From the NCBI RefSeq assembly GCF_037975245.1, contig NC_092580.1:24757001-24821000 (forward strand): a DNA stretch of 64,000 nucleotides, in the 5' to 3' direction. The position numbers were made by a program, and so were the translations under genes. Within the stretch, counting starts at the first letter, position 1, and each line of letters begins with the position of its first letter. The notes under the pieces were generated by a model. The model saw nothing but the letters and a program-made list of their open reading frames with translations, was not told the origin of the DNA and made no database searches. Below, piece by piece: positions 34,734 through 45,151 of this stretch. The stretch comes from Apostichopus japonicus (lineage: Eukaryota; Echinodermata; Holothuroidea; Aspidochirotida; Stichopodidae).

Positions 34734-35044
34734 TAAATGACAGGTTACAGTAACAGAGGGGACAAAAACACGCACAGAATACAGACAGGTTAATGAGCAC
34801 GGTGAACACAATGAGATGGATGAAAGGGGATTATAAGTAGAAAGCAACAGGAGAAGAGGAGAGGAAGGAGATAAACTGTGGAGGGACAAAGAGAGGATTA
34901 AAGGCACAGGGTGAGGAATAAACTGGAGAGGGACAAAGACAGAAAGGTGTGAAGAAAAATGGAGGGGAAGAGAGCTGTGAGAGGAAGAGTGAAAGGGGGG
35001 GGGGGAAGGGAGAAAGGGGAGAAGGAGTAGGGAACAGAGGAAAG

Positions 35045-35229
35045 TTAGTCATGTCCTTCCTGAATGTTCAGCCCATGAGGTTGAATGGTACGAAGGCGTT
35101 GCATCCAGAGCCTCTCTCTGCTGATACGTACTAGGTCAGGACGGCTACCTAAGGATTCAATCCCCTGTAGGGACATGTCGTTAATGGTATGGTTGGGAAG
35201 GTTAAAATGTTCTCCAACTGGGGTCTCAG
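35045..35229 (-). pseudogene. GIY-YIG endonuclease domain of a Penelope-like element (left arm, interrupted)
   Basis: This is the minus-strand counterpart of the right-arm domain, from TPVGEHFNLPNH to the same stop. Its N-terminal part (VGETKTT onward) lies beyond the inserted DNA element, at 37124-37190. The coding sequence is identical or nearly so to the right arm, so arms are recent or kept alike by gene conversion. It cannot be expressed as one frame because of the 1.9-kb insert. Confidence 0.85.
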
Positions 35230-36247
35230 CAGTGGCGGATCCAGGATTTCGCCGAAGGGGGGGCCCAGATGGGAAATGCCTAATCGTCGTCCTGGGGGAG
35301 GGGTCTAAGGGGAGTGGGTGCCCCCCTCCCCTTTGGGAAAATTTCACAAAATATGGAGGTCCTCGGTGCAATCTGGTGCTACTTTTCGTGAAAGTTTGGA
35401 GTAAAATTTATTTCCAATAAATCATGTATTCATGGTTTGCCGGGCATATATTTGCAATTTCGAGCAATGAGCTGGGATTTACGTCTTTGGGGAGTAGGTG
35501 GTGATGCAAACTACTTTTTACCATGCTACTCCAGGCCATTTCATCTTGGATGCCCCCTTCCAGATGGAGACTATTGATGCAGTCAGAGTGCCCCTCTCAC
35601 CTTCACTTTATCAGAATGATGGTGTACTCTTTTTGCAAATTTATTTTACAAAAAATTACACGCACAGTGGCGTAGCTAGGATTTTTTGAGTGGGGGGCCA
35701 TGGGGGGCTGTTCTTTCTTGTGGGGGGCGGAGTTTACTATCTAAGCGGAGCGCCACCTTGGTTGGCGCGGAGCGTACAGAGAAAATTTGAGATTTCAGCA
35801 CCCCCCAGATCGCAGGAGATGGCACCTGTGAGGCAAAATAGCGACCAAAAAGATGTGCAACTTTGGTGACAGAAATGCAAAAAAAGTTTTTTCTCTTTCA
35901 TGCTGATTGGCCTTGCCAACTCAGCCAGACTTTTAACTTGAGGGAAGTTGGCATCATTTGTCGTTTCAAGCTGTCAAGGCCTTTCTCCCAACTCAAACCC
36001 CTGTGGGCTACCGGTAGATTTGCAGGATATGCCCACATGTGGACTTAAATAGCATTAAAGGAAGGGGGTGGAAGACTAACACGCATCGATGTTTCGGTAA
36101 TGGTCCACATTGATGGCTCGGTGCTTATTAGGCCATTTATTGGGTTTCTTGAGGCAGCTGTCATCAGAATCTGGCTTTTTGTGCCAATCGATGACCGATA
36201 ACATGTATTGGTATGTAAATTTCTTCTTCATATATCTAGCAACACTC

Positions 36248-36466
36248 TAAAAACAAATGAGTGGATTTCATTCCATTGGAGTGATCACTCGGCGCACTTC
36301 AAATTAAGAGTAAAATTTAACTCTATTGGAGTTAACCCTCACTCCTAATATGAGTGAATATAACTCTATTAGGAGTTAAGATTTACTCCAATGGAGTGGA
36401 AATTCACTCTTATACCGGAATGTGCTCAGTGATCACTCCCATGGAGTGAAATTCACCTATGTTTTT
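36248..36466. mobile_element. Foldback MITE with AAAAAC termini
   Basis: The first and last 40 or so bases are inverted copies (AAAAACA, then GAGTGATCACT inside), and the middle is packed with GAGT/ACTC repeats that can also pair. About 220 bp, non-coding. Confidence 0.75.
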
Positions 36467-36501
36467 ATCAGTACAGTACAGTGCATATCATCATAGACGT
36501 A

Positions 36502-36527
36502 CGTACGTACGTACTACGTACGTTCGT
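36502..36527. repeat. ACGT-type self-complementary microsatellite
   Basis: Repeats of GTAC/ACGT form a short region that can pair with itself. Confidence 0.8.
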
Positions 36528-37192
36528 ATATCAGACGCACTCGATACCCACGATACGATACGGTCCTGGAGAAACTATTTCCACTCATCATTTTTTAAGG
36601 CGATACAGTAGTGAGTATTGAACAGGCACAGCCGCATGTTTGCAGGAAATTCAGAATTCCCAATATTTTATATCTCTACCAGTAGTGAAAATCATGTTTC
36701 GACAGTTTCGTGGACATAAAAAGTTGTTTTGTGGAATATTCAATGACATATCAGGGGCGGATGCAGGATTTGTGACAGGGGGGGGGGGGGTCTGACTGGT
36801 CCAGCCGCGCCTGAACGTAAGACTATCTAAGCGGAGCGCCATCATCGGTTGGCGCGGAGCGTACAAGAAAATTTTTGGCTTTACAAACCCCCCAGATGGC
36901 CGGAAACGGCACTTCCCGAGTATTCTAAATAGCATGTACCTAGCCTGAAAATATGGATCTCATGTCTGCAATTTCAGGCCCCCCGTAGCTACGCCACTGA
37001 TCACGCATGGGGCACTTTCCCTCGAACGCGGTAAAAAAAAAAAAAAAAAAAAAAAAATCAGGATTTTCAAAAAGGGGGGGCCCGGGCCCCCCGGGCCCCC
37101 CCCCTGGATCCGCCCCTGCTCAGTCTTCATGGTGTTGACTGTGGATCTGTGACCATAGAAACGCTTCTTGAGGGTGGTTTTGGTTTCGCCAT

Positions 37193-37447
37193 GTTGGCGA
37201 AACCAAAACCACCCTCAAGAAGCGTTTCTATGGTCACAGATCCACAGTCAACACCATGAAGACTGAGACCCCAGTTGGAGAACATTTTAACCTTCCCAAC
37301 CATACCATTAACGACATGTCCCTACAGGGGATTGAATCCTTAGGTAGCCGTCCTGACCTAGTACGTATCAGCAGAGAGAGGCTCTGGATGCAACGCCTTC
37401 GTACCATTCAACCTCATGGGCTGAACATTCAGGAAGGACATGACTAA
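37193..37447 (+). pseudogene. GIY-YIG endonuclease domain of a Penelope-like element (right arm, 5'-truncated)
   Basis: The open frame starts at the palindrome centre with VGETKTTLKKRFYGHRSTVN, the part of a GIY-YIG domain with the catalytic Arg of the RFYGH region. It continues through PVGEHFNLPNHT and RERLWMQRLRT to PHGLNIQ and a stop. In Penelope-like elements this domain lies C-terminal to the reverse transcriptase and nicks the target. The GIY and YIG strands, the RT and everything upstream are missing, so there is no natural start codon; the methionine at 37256 is internal. The left-arm copy is the same sequence on the other strand. Confidence 0.85.
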
Positions 37448-37758
37448 CTTTCCTCTGTTCCCTACTCCTTCTCCCCTTTCTCCCTTCCCCCCCCCCCTTT
37501 CACTCTTCCTCTCACAGCTCTCTTCCCCTCCATTTTTCTTCACACCTTTCTGTCTTTGTCCCTCTCCAGTTTATTCCTCACCCTGTGCCTTTAATCCTCT
37601 CTTTGTCCCTCCACAGTTTATCTCCTTCCTCTCCTCTTCTCCTGTTGCTTTCTACTTATAATCCCCTTTCATCCATCTCATTGTGTTCACCGTGCTCATT
37701 AACCTGTCTGTATTCTGTGCGTGTTTTTGTCCCCTCTGTTACTGTAACTTGTCATTTA

Positions 37759-37797
37759 GCCTCTGAAGAAGATCCTGCTAGGATCGAAACGTCAGGC
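37759..37797 (+). ncRNA. Minimal type I hammerhead ribozyme, right arm of the Penelope-like palindrome
   Basis: The core is in order: CTGAAGA (37763-37769), stem II GATCC/GGATC (37771-37775, 37781-37785) with loop TGCTA, then GAAAC and GTC (37786-37793). Stem I pairs GCCT (37759-37762) with AGGC (37794-37797). Cleavage would follow the C of GTC. Stem III is only the AC/GU step, so activity may need a dimer, as described for Penelope-like hammerheads. One extra A between the CTGAAGA box and stem II should be noted. Confidence 0.85.
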
Positions 37798-37827
37798 CAA
37801 CTTACTTTTACACATCACAGAAATCCT

Positions 37828-38251
37828 CATAGAGGCATACATTTCCAGAATAGGGACTGATATTGACCGACTTAAATTTCATCTGATCTTGAATTTGGTA
37901 TGACCTCTATGTATTAACATATTCCTTAATTAATAAAGAAAAAAAATGCAAATTTGTATTCAATATCCAATAAATGTCTCGGAGCGTTTGAATTTTTTAT
38001 TGCAAGAAAGAATTTTTTAACAAAAGGAATCGATATACATACAGTATGAACTTATCCACAGTGTACTAACACAAATAATTGCTGACCTGTGCTGTGATAG
38101 GTTTTTGAATATAGCTGTTGCATGTAATCCATAAATTTAATTATTCTATATTTCAGGAACTAGTAGCCAGTATCATCAGTACGAACACACCAGATGAGGT
38201 TAGCAGCCCAAGTTTGAATATGATTCAAATATCCAATAAAAGAAATTTGAA
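37828..38251. other. No gene supported
   Basis: AT-rich sequence between the Penelope-like insertion and a TTAA element. Short acceptor-exon-donor-like patterns at 38157-38206 are too short to call. Confidence 0.4.
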
Positions 38252-38255
38252 TTAA

Positions 38256-39980
38256 AGGTAGTCTGTATAGGCAACAAATTATAGCATACTTTTCTGAAGA
38301 TTTCAAAAATTACATTCCTTGAGATTCTTATTTCCAGATTGGTCTCAGACATTCGAAATGAACACACAAGATGACTGAATGTCTCAGTCAGGTAAATTTC
38401 CTCCAGGGTGGTAATGACAACAGTTTAAAATGTTGACCAAATGTGACCGTATTGGAACTTTTGGCATATTTGGGGCCAAACAAACCTCTGCCCCCCTGCA
38501 CAATTTCCCACCCCAACCTATGTTCTATATTTCTCTTTCACAATATATGTTACCTTCTTACAGGGAGAAACATGATCAAGGTCAATACAGCCCCACAGTT
38601 ATTGCATATATATCCAACTCTTGCAAAGAATACTGGTTTTTCTATTTCAAATTGAGTTTTCCGTTTCATTATTTTATGGATATAGATCCATGTTATTGTG
38701 AATTTCTTGATCGTGGAAAATCACTGGCCATGCTCGAAAAGTCACATTAAATATTGTTAAATGTTTTTATTTCAGGAACAAAGCAATCCTGTTACTGTAA
38801 AGGTAAGTAACCTAAGACAACCCATGCAGCTTTAGAAATAAATTCATTAAGGCAGGGATTGCAAGCTACGGAGGTGCAAGACTTCATGTGACTTGATCCT
38901 CCCCACCTGGAAATGTTGAAAAATGGAAGACTTTTAGTGTGCCAGGACCATATCCTTGACAAACTTCTATGCCTGGAGAAGGGAAAATCCCAACCTATAT
39001 GGGCACAATTGCAAGGGGCATTTTGTGATGTTCCAACCCCATCCCAAGGATTGGCACTTATTGCAGAATATCATAATTTTCACTTCAACAATGAAGGTTT
39101 TAAGTTTTATTATCCCCCAAATATACTAGATTTGCAACATGGGCACTCTCTTTGTCAAGTTCATGATACCTCTACTCCTTTCTCCCAGTAGCATATTCCA
39201 ACAAATGGTTATTAAGATATGATGTGTTTATCATTTTACTTGATGAGAGTAACTTTTCAGCTACAGAAGCTAGTGACAGACTTCCAAGAGAGTGCTTTGA
39301 AACATCAAGCAATCATAAAAAAATAGATACAAATGAATGCTGCAACCCTAAACTTTTCCACTTATATTGATGAGCCACCCATGTCAGATGTAGATTTCCT
39401 ACAAATCTAAATTTTCCTTCTTTTATAGCTTCTTTGCAGCATCATTCAACTCTATGATGGACATAGCTCTGAATTAATGGAAGTAATCAAAGCTCTCTTC
39501 CACGCAGTTTCAACCTGAACTTCATGGGCCTCCTGTCTCGCAAGGTTGAAACAGATTCTTCCAGAGTTTGATTCAACTGCACAGGAGGATGCATTAGAAT
39601 TCCTTGGTGCAGTTTACACATCATCATGCACTTCCTGTAACCAAAGCCAGTGCAAACTTTTAGATGAGTAAGAGATATAGATCGTTCTGTGAAAAGCATC
39701 AAAGCAACCCCCCAAAAAATAAGTGAACTTTTCAATGTATTATTTAAATTTATGCCATGTTGGCCCAAATATTCAAATTTGGTCACCTTTGGTCAAAATT
39801 CTATAAACTGTTTTTATTACAACTTTTGAGGAAATTTACCTCACGGGGACATTCAGTCATCTTGTGTGTTCATTAAGAATGTCTGAGAACAATTTGGACT
39901 AAGGGCCTACATGAAAGTAACTTGTTAAAAACTTCTAGCAATTATAGCATCCTATAATTTGGGGCATATACAGACTACCT
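38256..39980. mobile_element. Non-autonomous DNA element in TTAA with long terminal inverted repeats
   Basis: TTAA lies at 38252-38255 and 39981-39984. The ends AGGTAGTCTGTATA are perfect inverses, and similarity between the ends continues for about 230 bp at lower identity, including the TCAGACATTC, CACACAAGATGACTGAAT and GGTAAATTTCC blocks. TTAA targets occur in piggyBac and Kolobok. The long inverted ends suggest Kolobok-like, but no transposase is present to decide. The frames at 38430-38750 and 38913-39191 are not recognised. Confidence 0.8.
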
Positions 39981-39984
39981 TTAA

Positions 39985-41509
39985 CATTGAAACTGATTGG
40001 GAATTTGCTCAGGTTTGCAGGGAATTAGTCATATTTAAAAGAGGTATCATGGCACAAGTTAGATCTGACTGATAAACTTGCATCAATACAATGAGGATGC
40101 ACATTTTGTGAGGCTGGGTTTAGATGATAGTCTGTATCTGATTTATAAGTTTGTTGCTCTTAATAGTAATTCTGATAATTTTAAGTAAAAGCTGAATGAA
40201 AGTTTTCATTTATACCTGATAATCCAGAGGGTAAAGGAACAAATGGAAATTGCAATAGATATGCAACATTGTTGTAATGAGTAACTTATTTTTTCCTTTC
40301 CAGGTACTTCTTCTTACATACAACAAATGAGATGAAGTGGACTTCCTGCAATTAGACTTGGCACTGTCTGACAAACTCATATCCAGTAATTCCAATATAT
40401 CCTAGTAACAAGGGCTATATGTCATGCTTGAGTATGCAGGGGCACCTTGAGGTGTCTCTAGATTGCAAAGATCTTGAAGGCTTTTGTGAGTCCTGGTGAG
40501 TTCCTGCAAACTCCCTGTTTTTTTCATATTGTTTTCATTCCATGCTGTTTTGTGTTATGTAAACTTGTTTCAATATGTAACACAATGCATTTTTGTGAAG
40601 TAGCAGTATGTGTGTTTATGAGTGTAATGCTAAGAGCCTGTCATTACGATAACTCAATAAACTGACAAATGAACAGTAGTCAAATTCTGAAACTATTAGT
40701 GATGTAAGTTAATGGCCAGAATTCATATGTTGGAAATTTTCAGGTTTAGAATCCAGCTTGAGTTGAAATGATCCCATTGAGCAGTTCTAAATACTGTATA
40801 CAGGCATTTTTTCATATTGACTGTAGATCTCTGGTGTTATGTCTTTCACAATTTATTAATTTATTAAGTGTTGTGGAAAGAGTTAATTTCACATAGGGTG
40901 ACATGTATATGTGAAATTAATTAACTAGTTAATTGTATTTAATCGTCCAGTGTGACAAAATTACACCAAATCACCATTGTCGCCCTAAGTGGTGAGTTTA
41001 TGCTATGTCGTCCTAAGTGTTGTGAAAAGAGTTAAATTTACCTAGAGCAAAGATGTCGCCTGAGGAGCTTTATGTGCAATTCACTACTTTTTAATTAAAT
41101 ACTTTGATAATTGTATTAGGCAGAGGGATTATTATAAATAGCACACCATCAGTCCGGTTCTCCTTCAATACTTCTCTCCAGAAAGGACACAATTTTCTGG
41201 CCAATGGTTCAAGAACGGGATTGATAAAGTATACCTTTTGTATTAGAAACCATTACTTCATCTAGCCAAGGATGTGAAGAATTATTAGTCTCCAGTAGTT
41301 CTTGATTCAGTAGTTCATATTCAATTCATGTTGAGTTTTCAGGAACTATTACCAGTTATGCAATGAGTCAGGGCTAGAGTCACTAAATTTCAGAGAAATA
41401 AAGTAACTCAAACACAAGTTCATGGACAGTCTTCCCATAGATCTAGATTATGCAGTGACCAAGACCAAGATTCAACAAGTGATATCTTTATTAAGTATCT
41501 TGATAGTCA
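39985..41509. other. No gene supported
   Basis: AT-rich sequence. Two similar short stretches with GTTGTG-AAAGAGTTAA occur near 40870 and 41020. No coding frame is convincing. Confidence 0.4.
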
Positions 41510-41731
41510 CTAACTTTTTCATGTTTGCTGATAGTGGTTGTACCAGATGTCATTGTCTTAAACTCCACAAGTCACAAAGTAGCATTAATATTCGGCATAA
41601 TTTTTTTTCTACTAGGGTCGTGAATGAGTGGAATGGTTTGCCTGAGAAAATTGTACTTGCAAGTACTGTAGTGTGAATGGGTTTAAGAATGCTTTGCACA
41701 AGCACTTTAAGCATTGTAATCGGGTCTGATC
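41510..41731 (+). pseudogene. C-terminal scrap of a CR1-like LINE ORF2
   Basis: The frame reads RCHCLKLHKSQ, then NIRHNFFSTRVVNEWNGLPE, the common end of CR1-type ORF2 proteins (an R-G/C-H-K block, then FF-x-RV-x-WN-x-LP). One base of frameshift near 41670 separates this from the last codons, FKNALHKHFKHCN, ending at a TGA at 41727-41729. Only about 70 codons remain. It is unlike the LINE at 24531-26966, so it is a different family. Confidence 0.72.
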
Positions 41732-42007
41732 GTTTGTGTCATCAGTTTTCTTCCATCTCCTAAAGGGTCTTTGATGGGGACTTGAGTGTCCCTCCTGATC
41801 CTTTTTCTTTACTAAACTAATCTTAACTAATAAGGTCAAGCATAAAGTATGTGTGCTGTAGGCCTACGCAATTGCAGAAGCCAACCTTCTTAACCTTTTT
41901 GAACTAGCACTTTTAAGGTTAACTTAACCTTTTAGAAGGTTAGCTTAACTTTTTCTTTGCAAATGTAACACGAACACTGTTGAGCAAGAGTCGTGCCAGT
42001 GTGACAG

Positions 42008-42042
42008 GGAATAGTGTCCGGGCGTCTCACGGACACTATTCC
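42008..42042. repeat. TGTCCG hairpin at the boundary of long repeat A
   Basis: GGAATAGTGTCCG (42008-42020) and CGGACACTATTCC (42030-42042) form a perfect 13-bp stem around GGCGTCTCA. More TGTCCG/CGGACA motifs follow to 42121. A related hairpin with a different stem is at 54620-54658. Confidence 0.85.
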
Positions 42043-42437
42043 ACGGGAATTGTGTCCGTAGGACAACTTTCTCGGGGGGAATTGTGTCCGGCGGACAGTA
42101 TTATCTGTCCGGACGGACACTATTAACTAGGAAAAAACGTCCGTGTGTGGTGATTTTCTGTCCGTGGACAGGGTGAGAGAATACTGAATAGCACGGATAA
42201 ATGTGTCCTACAAGCTCTTCTGTATGGAAACGTAGTGTAAAAACATCAGGACAGCAAGGCTTCTTTGGAGTATGCCTTTTCATCTTAATTGGATTTCTTA
42301 ATGGCAGGATTTATAGAGGAACTTTAGACCAATTTCGCTACATGATGAACGGCTGAAATATATGGTCATTAATGATTTCTTGCATGATACTATTTGGACA
42401 GACACAAATGAATGGAAATATCAATTTAATTTAAAAT

Positions 42438-42818
42438 TTATTGCAAATTTAATTCTCCTTCATGTTCTCTGGTGCATAAGATAAATACATTTCTAAAAAA
42501 TGACAAAAGTGCTGCAAGACTCGTGCAACATCCTACGTCTATTGTGACATAGAACAACTGTATCTGTTTCTTTATTTTTAGTACAAGCTGTTTCAAATAC
42601 TTTGTTTTATAAAAATCATCCAATTTCCCTTCTACTTTTAATACTAATGCTTGACAACCATTGACAATAACAGATAGCCTCACATCTGGTAACTTTTGAA
42701 ATCTTGGGGATCTCAAGACAAAATGACATTCACATGGGAAAAAAAGGTTACATAAATCAAAGTAAACCATGCTTTGGCGTCCACAGTTGTAGCCTAGCAG
42801 TATTTGTTGGTCAGGCAA
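42438..42818 (-). CDS. Hypothetical 126-codon frame in long repeat A
   Basis: This minus-strand frame is open for 126 codons directly beside the TTAA element at 42827. I do not recognise its protein. It has a cysteine-containing middle and a lysine-rich helix-like stretch (YKTKYLKQLVLKIKKQIQLF). In copy B the same DNA carries one extra A in an A-run near 57845-57851, which breaks the frame and leaves 60 codons (57673-57855). Loss of frame in one copy argues against current function. It may be a fragment of a transposon protein or chance. Confidence 0.25.
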   Translation of the reverse strand: MPDQQILLGYNCGRQSMVYFDLCNLFFPCECHFVLRSPRFQKLPDVRLSVIVNGCQALVLKVEGKLDDFYKTKYLKQLVLKIKKQIQLFYVTIDVGCCTSLAALLSFFRNVFILCTREHEGELNLQ

Positions 42819-42826
42819 TCAATTAA

Positions 42827-43451
42827 AGGTAGACTATTGTTAATCCAATTATCGACAGGCTGTGAATGTTAACTATGGTGAAAATACTTGGGAATTCCTT
42901 TTCATGTGATATATTTTAAGATTGGGCAATGCCTAGCTGGTTGGAAATGGTACTTGGGAAGCAATATAAAATCATATGGTATAGGAGCAGAGGGTTTGTG
43001 TAGGGTGTTTTCGTGTGTTCATGACATGTCAACCATCGAATCATGATATATTGCCTGCACAGTCAGGCAGTGCATTATTCATTAGAAGGTATTTCCAAAC
43101 GAATATCTCACCATGCACAACTGGTAATGATAAACACCAAAAACGTTTGTTGCTACGATGTATTGTTAATGGGCATAAAAGCCTCTAAGCTATATCAATT
43201 ATTTTCAACAAAAATCAGCTGAAAGTTATGTTGCATTGGCTTTAAATATGCCAGATACTAAAATATGGTCACCTATGGTCAAAATTATTAAACTGTTTTT
43301 GTACCACCTGTAGGAAATTTACCTCACTGGGACATTCTGTCCTTTTGCATGTTCTTTTAAAATGTCTGAGAAAAATTTGGAGATTATAAAGACCTCAAGG
43401 AAAGTACTTCTTGATGTCACAATACAACTTTGTGGCCTATACAGACTACCT
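42827..43451. mobile_element. TTAA-type non-autonomous element, 625 bp (copy A)
   Basis: The left end TTAA-AGGTAGAC (42823) and right end GACTACCT-TCAA (43444-43455) are inverses with slightly worn targets. The right 200 bp resemble the right end of the element at 38256-39980 (AAATTTACCTCAC-GGGACATTC, CAGACTACCTT). A short deletion relative of the same family. Copy B is at 58062-58685. Confidence 0.72.
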
Positions 43452-43845
43452 TCAAATGACATGCTGCTGGTCACACTAAGTATCAGGCTTAACATAAATA
43501 CTGGGAAAGGAGGCTGTGTGAGAACCAGTTCTACTACACTCAGATTGTTTAGTGTTAGTCAAAGTATCTCAATGACTATTGTTCAAATGTTGGAAAAGAA
43601 AAAAAATCAATTAGGGCTAATTGGGAAATGCAAGCTGAAGCCAGTAAAATCATATTTGTACACAATTCACACAACTTGGTATCAGTTAACATTTCTCTTG
43701 CTTTTGTCTACATATTTGGCCCACCTTTTCCTTTGACATTAAATAAATATTCTTTGCACTTAAAGTTTGGTCTTGACACAGTCAACAGTATAATCACCTG
43801 AATCCTTTACTGGGGAGCATCCAAGGCCAGTAAACACTGGAAATA

Positions 43846-43930
43846 AAAATACACATACATACACATACATATATACACACACATACACACACGCATACAC
43901 ACATACATATACACACATATATATATACAA
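43846..43930. repeat. CA/TA microsatellite
   Basis: Mixed ACACAT/ATACAC repeats; also in copy B at 59083-59170. It adjoins the 3' end of the minus-strand LINE scrap and is probably its expanded tail. Confidence 0.95.
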
Positions 43931-44575
43931 AACGTACAAGTGCAGCTGTCTACAATAAATTATCCAGATTACCATTTTGTAAATAAAATAGCAGCAAGAT
44001 AAATAAAACTATAAAACTATCTATACACATTAATTCTGAATTTTGGTGTTATTGCTTTGTTTCTCAGATTATACCTAGTAGTTTCTCGAAGTAGAGAGTT
44101 AAGTTCGGTATGCAAAGAATGTCTGTCATTTCTCTGTATGCAATTTACACTTCTAATGAACTCATTTTTAGCAGCATTGTTTACAGTACTCATAAGAAAG
44201 TTAAAATCTATATTAAAAATTCTAGAACAATACTTTAAAAAAAGAAAAAAATTCTCTTATTATCTTTAATTAGTAAAAAGTGATACCAAGCAGAAACAGC
44301 ATATATTAGGTGTGGTAAGATATTGGCAGTAAAAACTCTTTTGCTTACATCAACATGAAAATATGGAACTATATACGATAGAGTTGAGACTATGAAGTAC
44401 ACCCGTTTAAGTATTCTGCTTATATGACCAGTGAAACTTAGTTTGTCATCAATACAAACACCTAGATATACTGTATGATGAGTGCGTTCTACTTCCGCAT
44501 CTTTAATTGAGATTTTAGTTAACTTACATGATACAAGACCTTTTCTACGAAAACGCTTATTCAGTTGCAACAACT
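43931..44575 (-). pseudogene. LINE ORF2 fragment (copy A): region after the RT
   Basis: The minus-strand frame at 44573-44235 reads RTHHTVYLGVCIDDKLSFTG, then ILPHLIYAVSAWYHF, the YLGV-D-KLSF and P-LIY-W blocks that follow the RT in many LINEs. After an A-rich break near 44240, the C-terminal part follows, with NSFIYRAAIYLQNGYLDNLL. Everything 5' is missing. The clade is not resolved (CR1/Jockey type likely). The same scrap sits in copy B, so it predates the duplication. Confidence 0.75.
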
Positions 44576-44789
44576 ACATAATGCATCACAGATAAAGAAA
44601 CTATATCCCAGTTGTTACTTGCCTTGATATACTTGAATGGCATATGAGGACAGCTGTCAAGTAGCATGTATGCATAAACCAGACTGTGGTTCTATGATCC
44701 AACATGAGTATCCTTTCATATGAATGGGACATACTGACACACTTGATCTTTAGTAATACAGCAAGAAGTGACAAACAGTATATTCACAA

Positions 44790-45150
44790 TGACAGATGCT
44801 GACACAAATGACCACTGATAGCCTGCTTGTACTCACTCAATGTGATACATACTACAGTAAATATGAGATTTCTTCCAGCTTCCTCATCTTGAGATATCAA
44901 GTTTTAAAGGTTTACAAACTTTGACCACTGTTAATCTCCACAATAACAAAGGCCTCTTTTAGCCATGTGGTATACTTACAGACTAAATATGATATCTGTT
45001 CAGCTTCCTTTCTTGAACTTATAATTTTTACAAGGTTTCACAACTTGAACCCTGTTTACCCTTTGACATCCACCCCAAAAATATAGGATATAATCAATAT
45101 GATTCACATACATGCCAAATCTTACATTTTCCAAGCTTCCCTTCTAGAGA
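44790..45150. repeat. Imperfect tandem repeat, period about 128 bp
   Basis: Three degenerate units, each with an AGCTTCC...TTGA/GAGAT...GGTTT-CA-A-TTTGA-C core, start near 44870, 44999 and 45126. Similar GACCTTTGACCTC-rich sequence recurs at 49010-49150, so this is a dispersed repeat type. Confidence 0.6.
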
Positions 45151-45151
45151 T

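Larger units (their letters stand above)
35665..36999. mobile_element. Nested hAT-like element with CAGTGGCGTAGCTA termini
   Basis: The left end CAGTGGCGTAGCTAGG (35665) and right end TAGCTACGCCACTG (36986-36999) are inverted copies. The flanks TACACGCA and ATCACGCA agree at 6 of 8 positions, a plausible worn 8-bp target duplication. It lies wholly inside the element at 35230-37118 and itself contains the foldback at 36248-36466. No coding sequence is recognised. Confidence 0.65.
35230..37118. mobile_element. DNA element with CAGTGGCGGATCC termini, inserted in the left palindrome arm
   Basis: The left end is CAGTGGCGGATCCAGG (35230-35245) and the right end its inverse with one mismatch (37103-37118). 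CTCAG is present on both sides (35225-35229, 37119-37123). The undisturbed right arm shows the pre-insertion sequence with a single CTCAG, proving a 5-bp duplication. Such termini are common in animal DNA elements often grouped with hAT, but hAT targets are 8 bp, so the superfamily is open. No transposase; G/C runs lie near both ends and other elements are nested inside. Confidence 0.85.
34621..37813. mobile_element. Penelope-like element inserted as a near-perfect palindrome
   Basis: Left arm 34677-35229 plus 37124-37190 is the reverse complement of right arm 37196-37815, about 620 bp each, around a 5-bp centre at 37191-37195. Each arm carries the 3' half of a GIY-YIG endonuclease frame and, downstream, a hammerhead ribozyme. 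ATCACAGAAATCCT occurs at 34607-34620 and 37814-37827, a likely 14-bp target duplication, so the palindrome probably arrived as one insertion. Copies with inverted parts are common for Penelope-like elements. The left arm is split by a later DNA element (35230-37118). Confidence 0.82.

Noticed and set aside
34656-35052. Proline/serine-rich frames in the palindrome arms
   Set aside because: They translate a polypyrimidine stretch of the Penelope-like 3' region and the hammerhead itself.
35085-35420. 111-codon plus-strand frame
   Set aside because: It runs antisense across the GIY-YIG fragment and into the end of a DNA element; chance frame.
38157-39410. Small exons with AG and GT borders (38157, 38774, 39259) as a continuation of integrase copy C
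   Set aside because: The latter two lie inside the TTAA element, are 27-150 nt long, and show stops; splice-like dinucleotides this short are expected by chance.
41999-42121. Helitron 3' end (hairpin near a border)
   Set aside because: A hairpin lies close to the border, but no CTRR end or A/T insertion site is present at the boundary.
43760-43975. Tyr/Val/Cys-rich frame (also 58943-59264)
   Set aside because: It is the CA/TA microsatellite read through.
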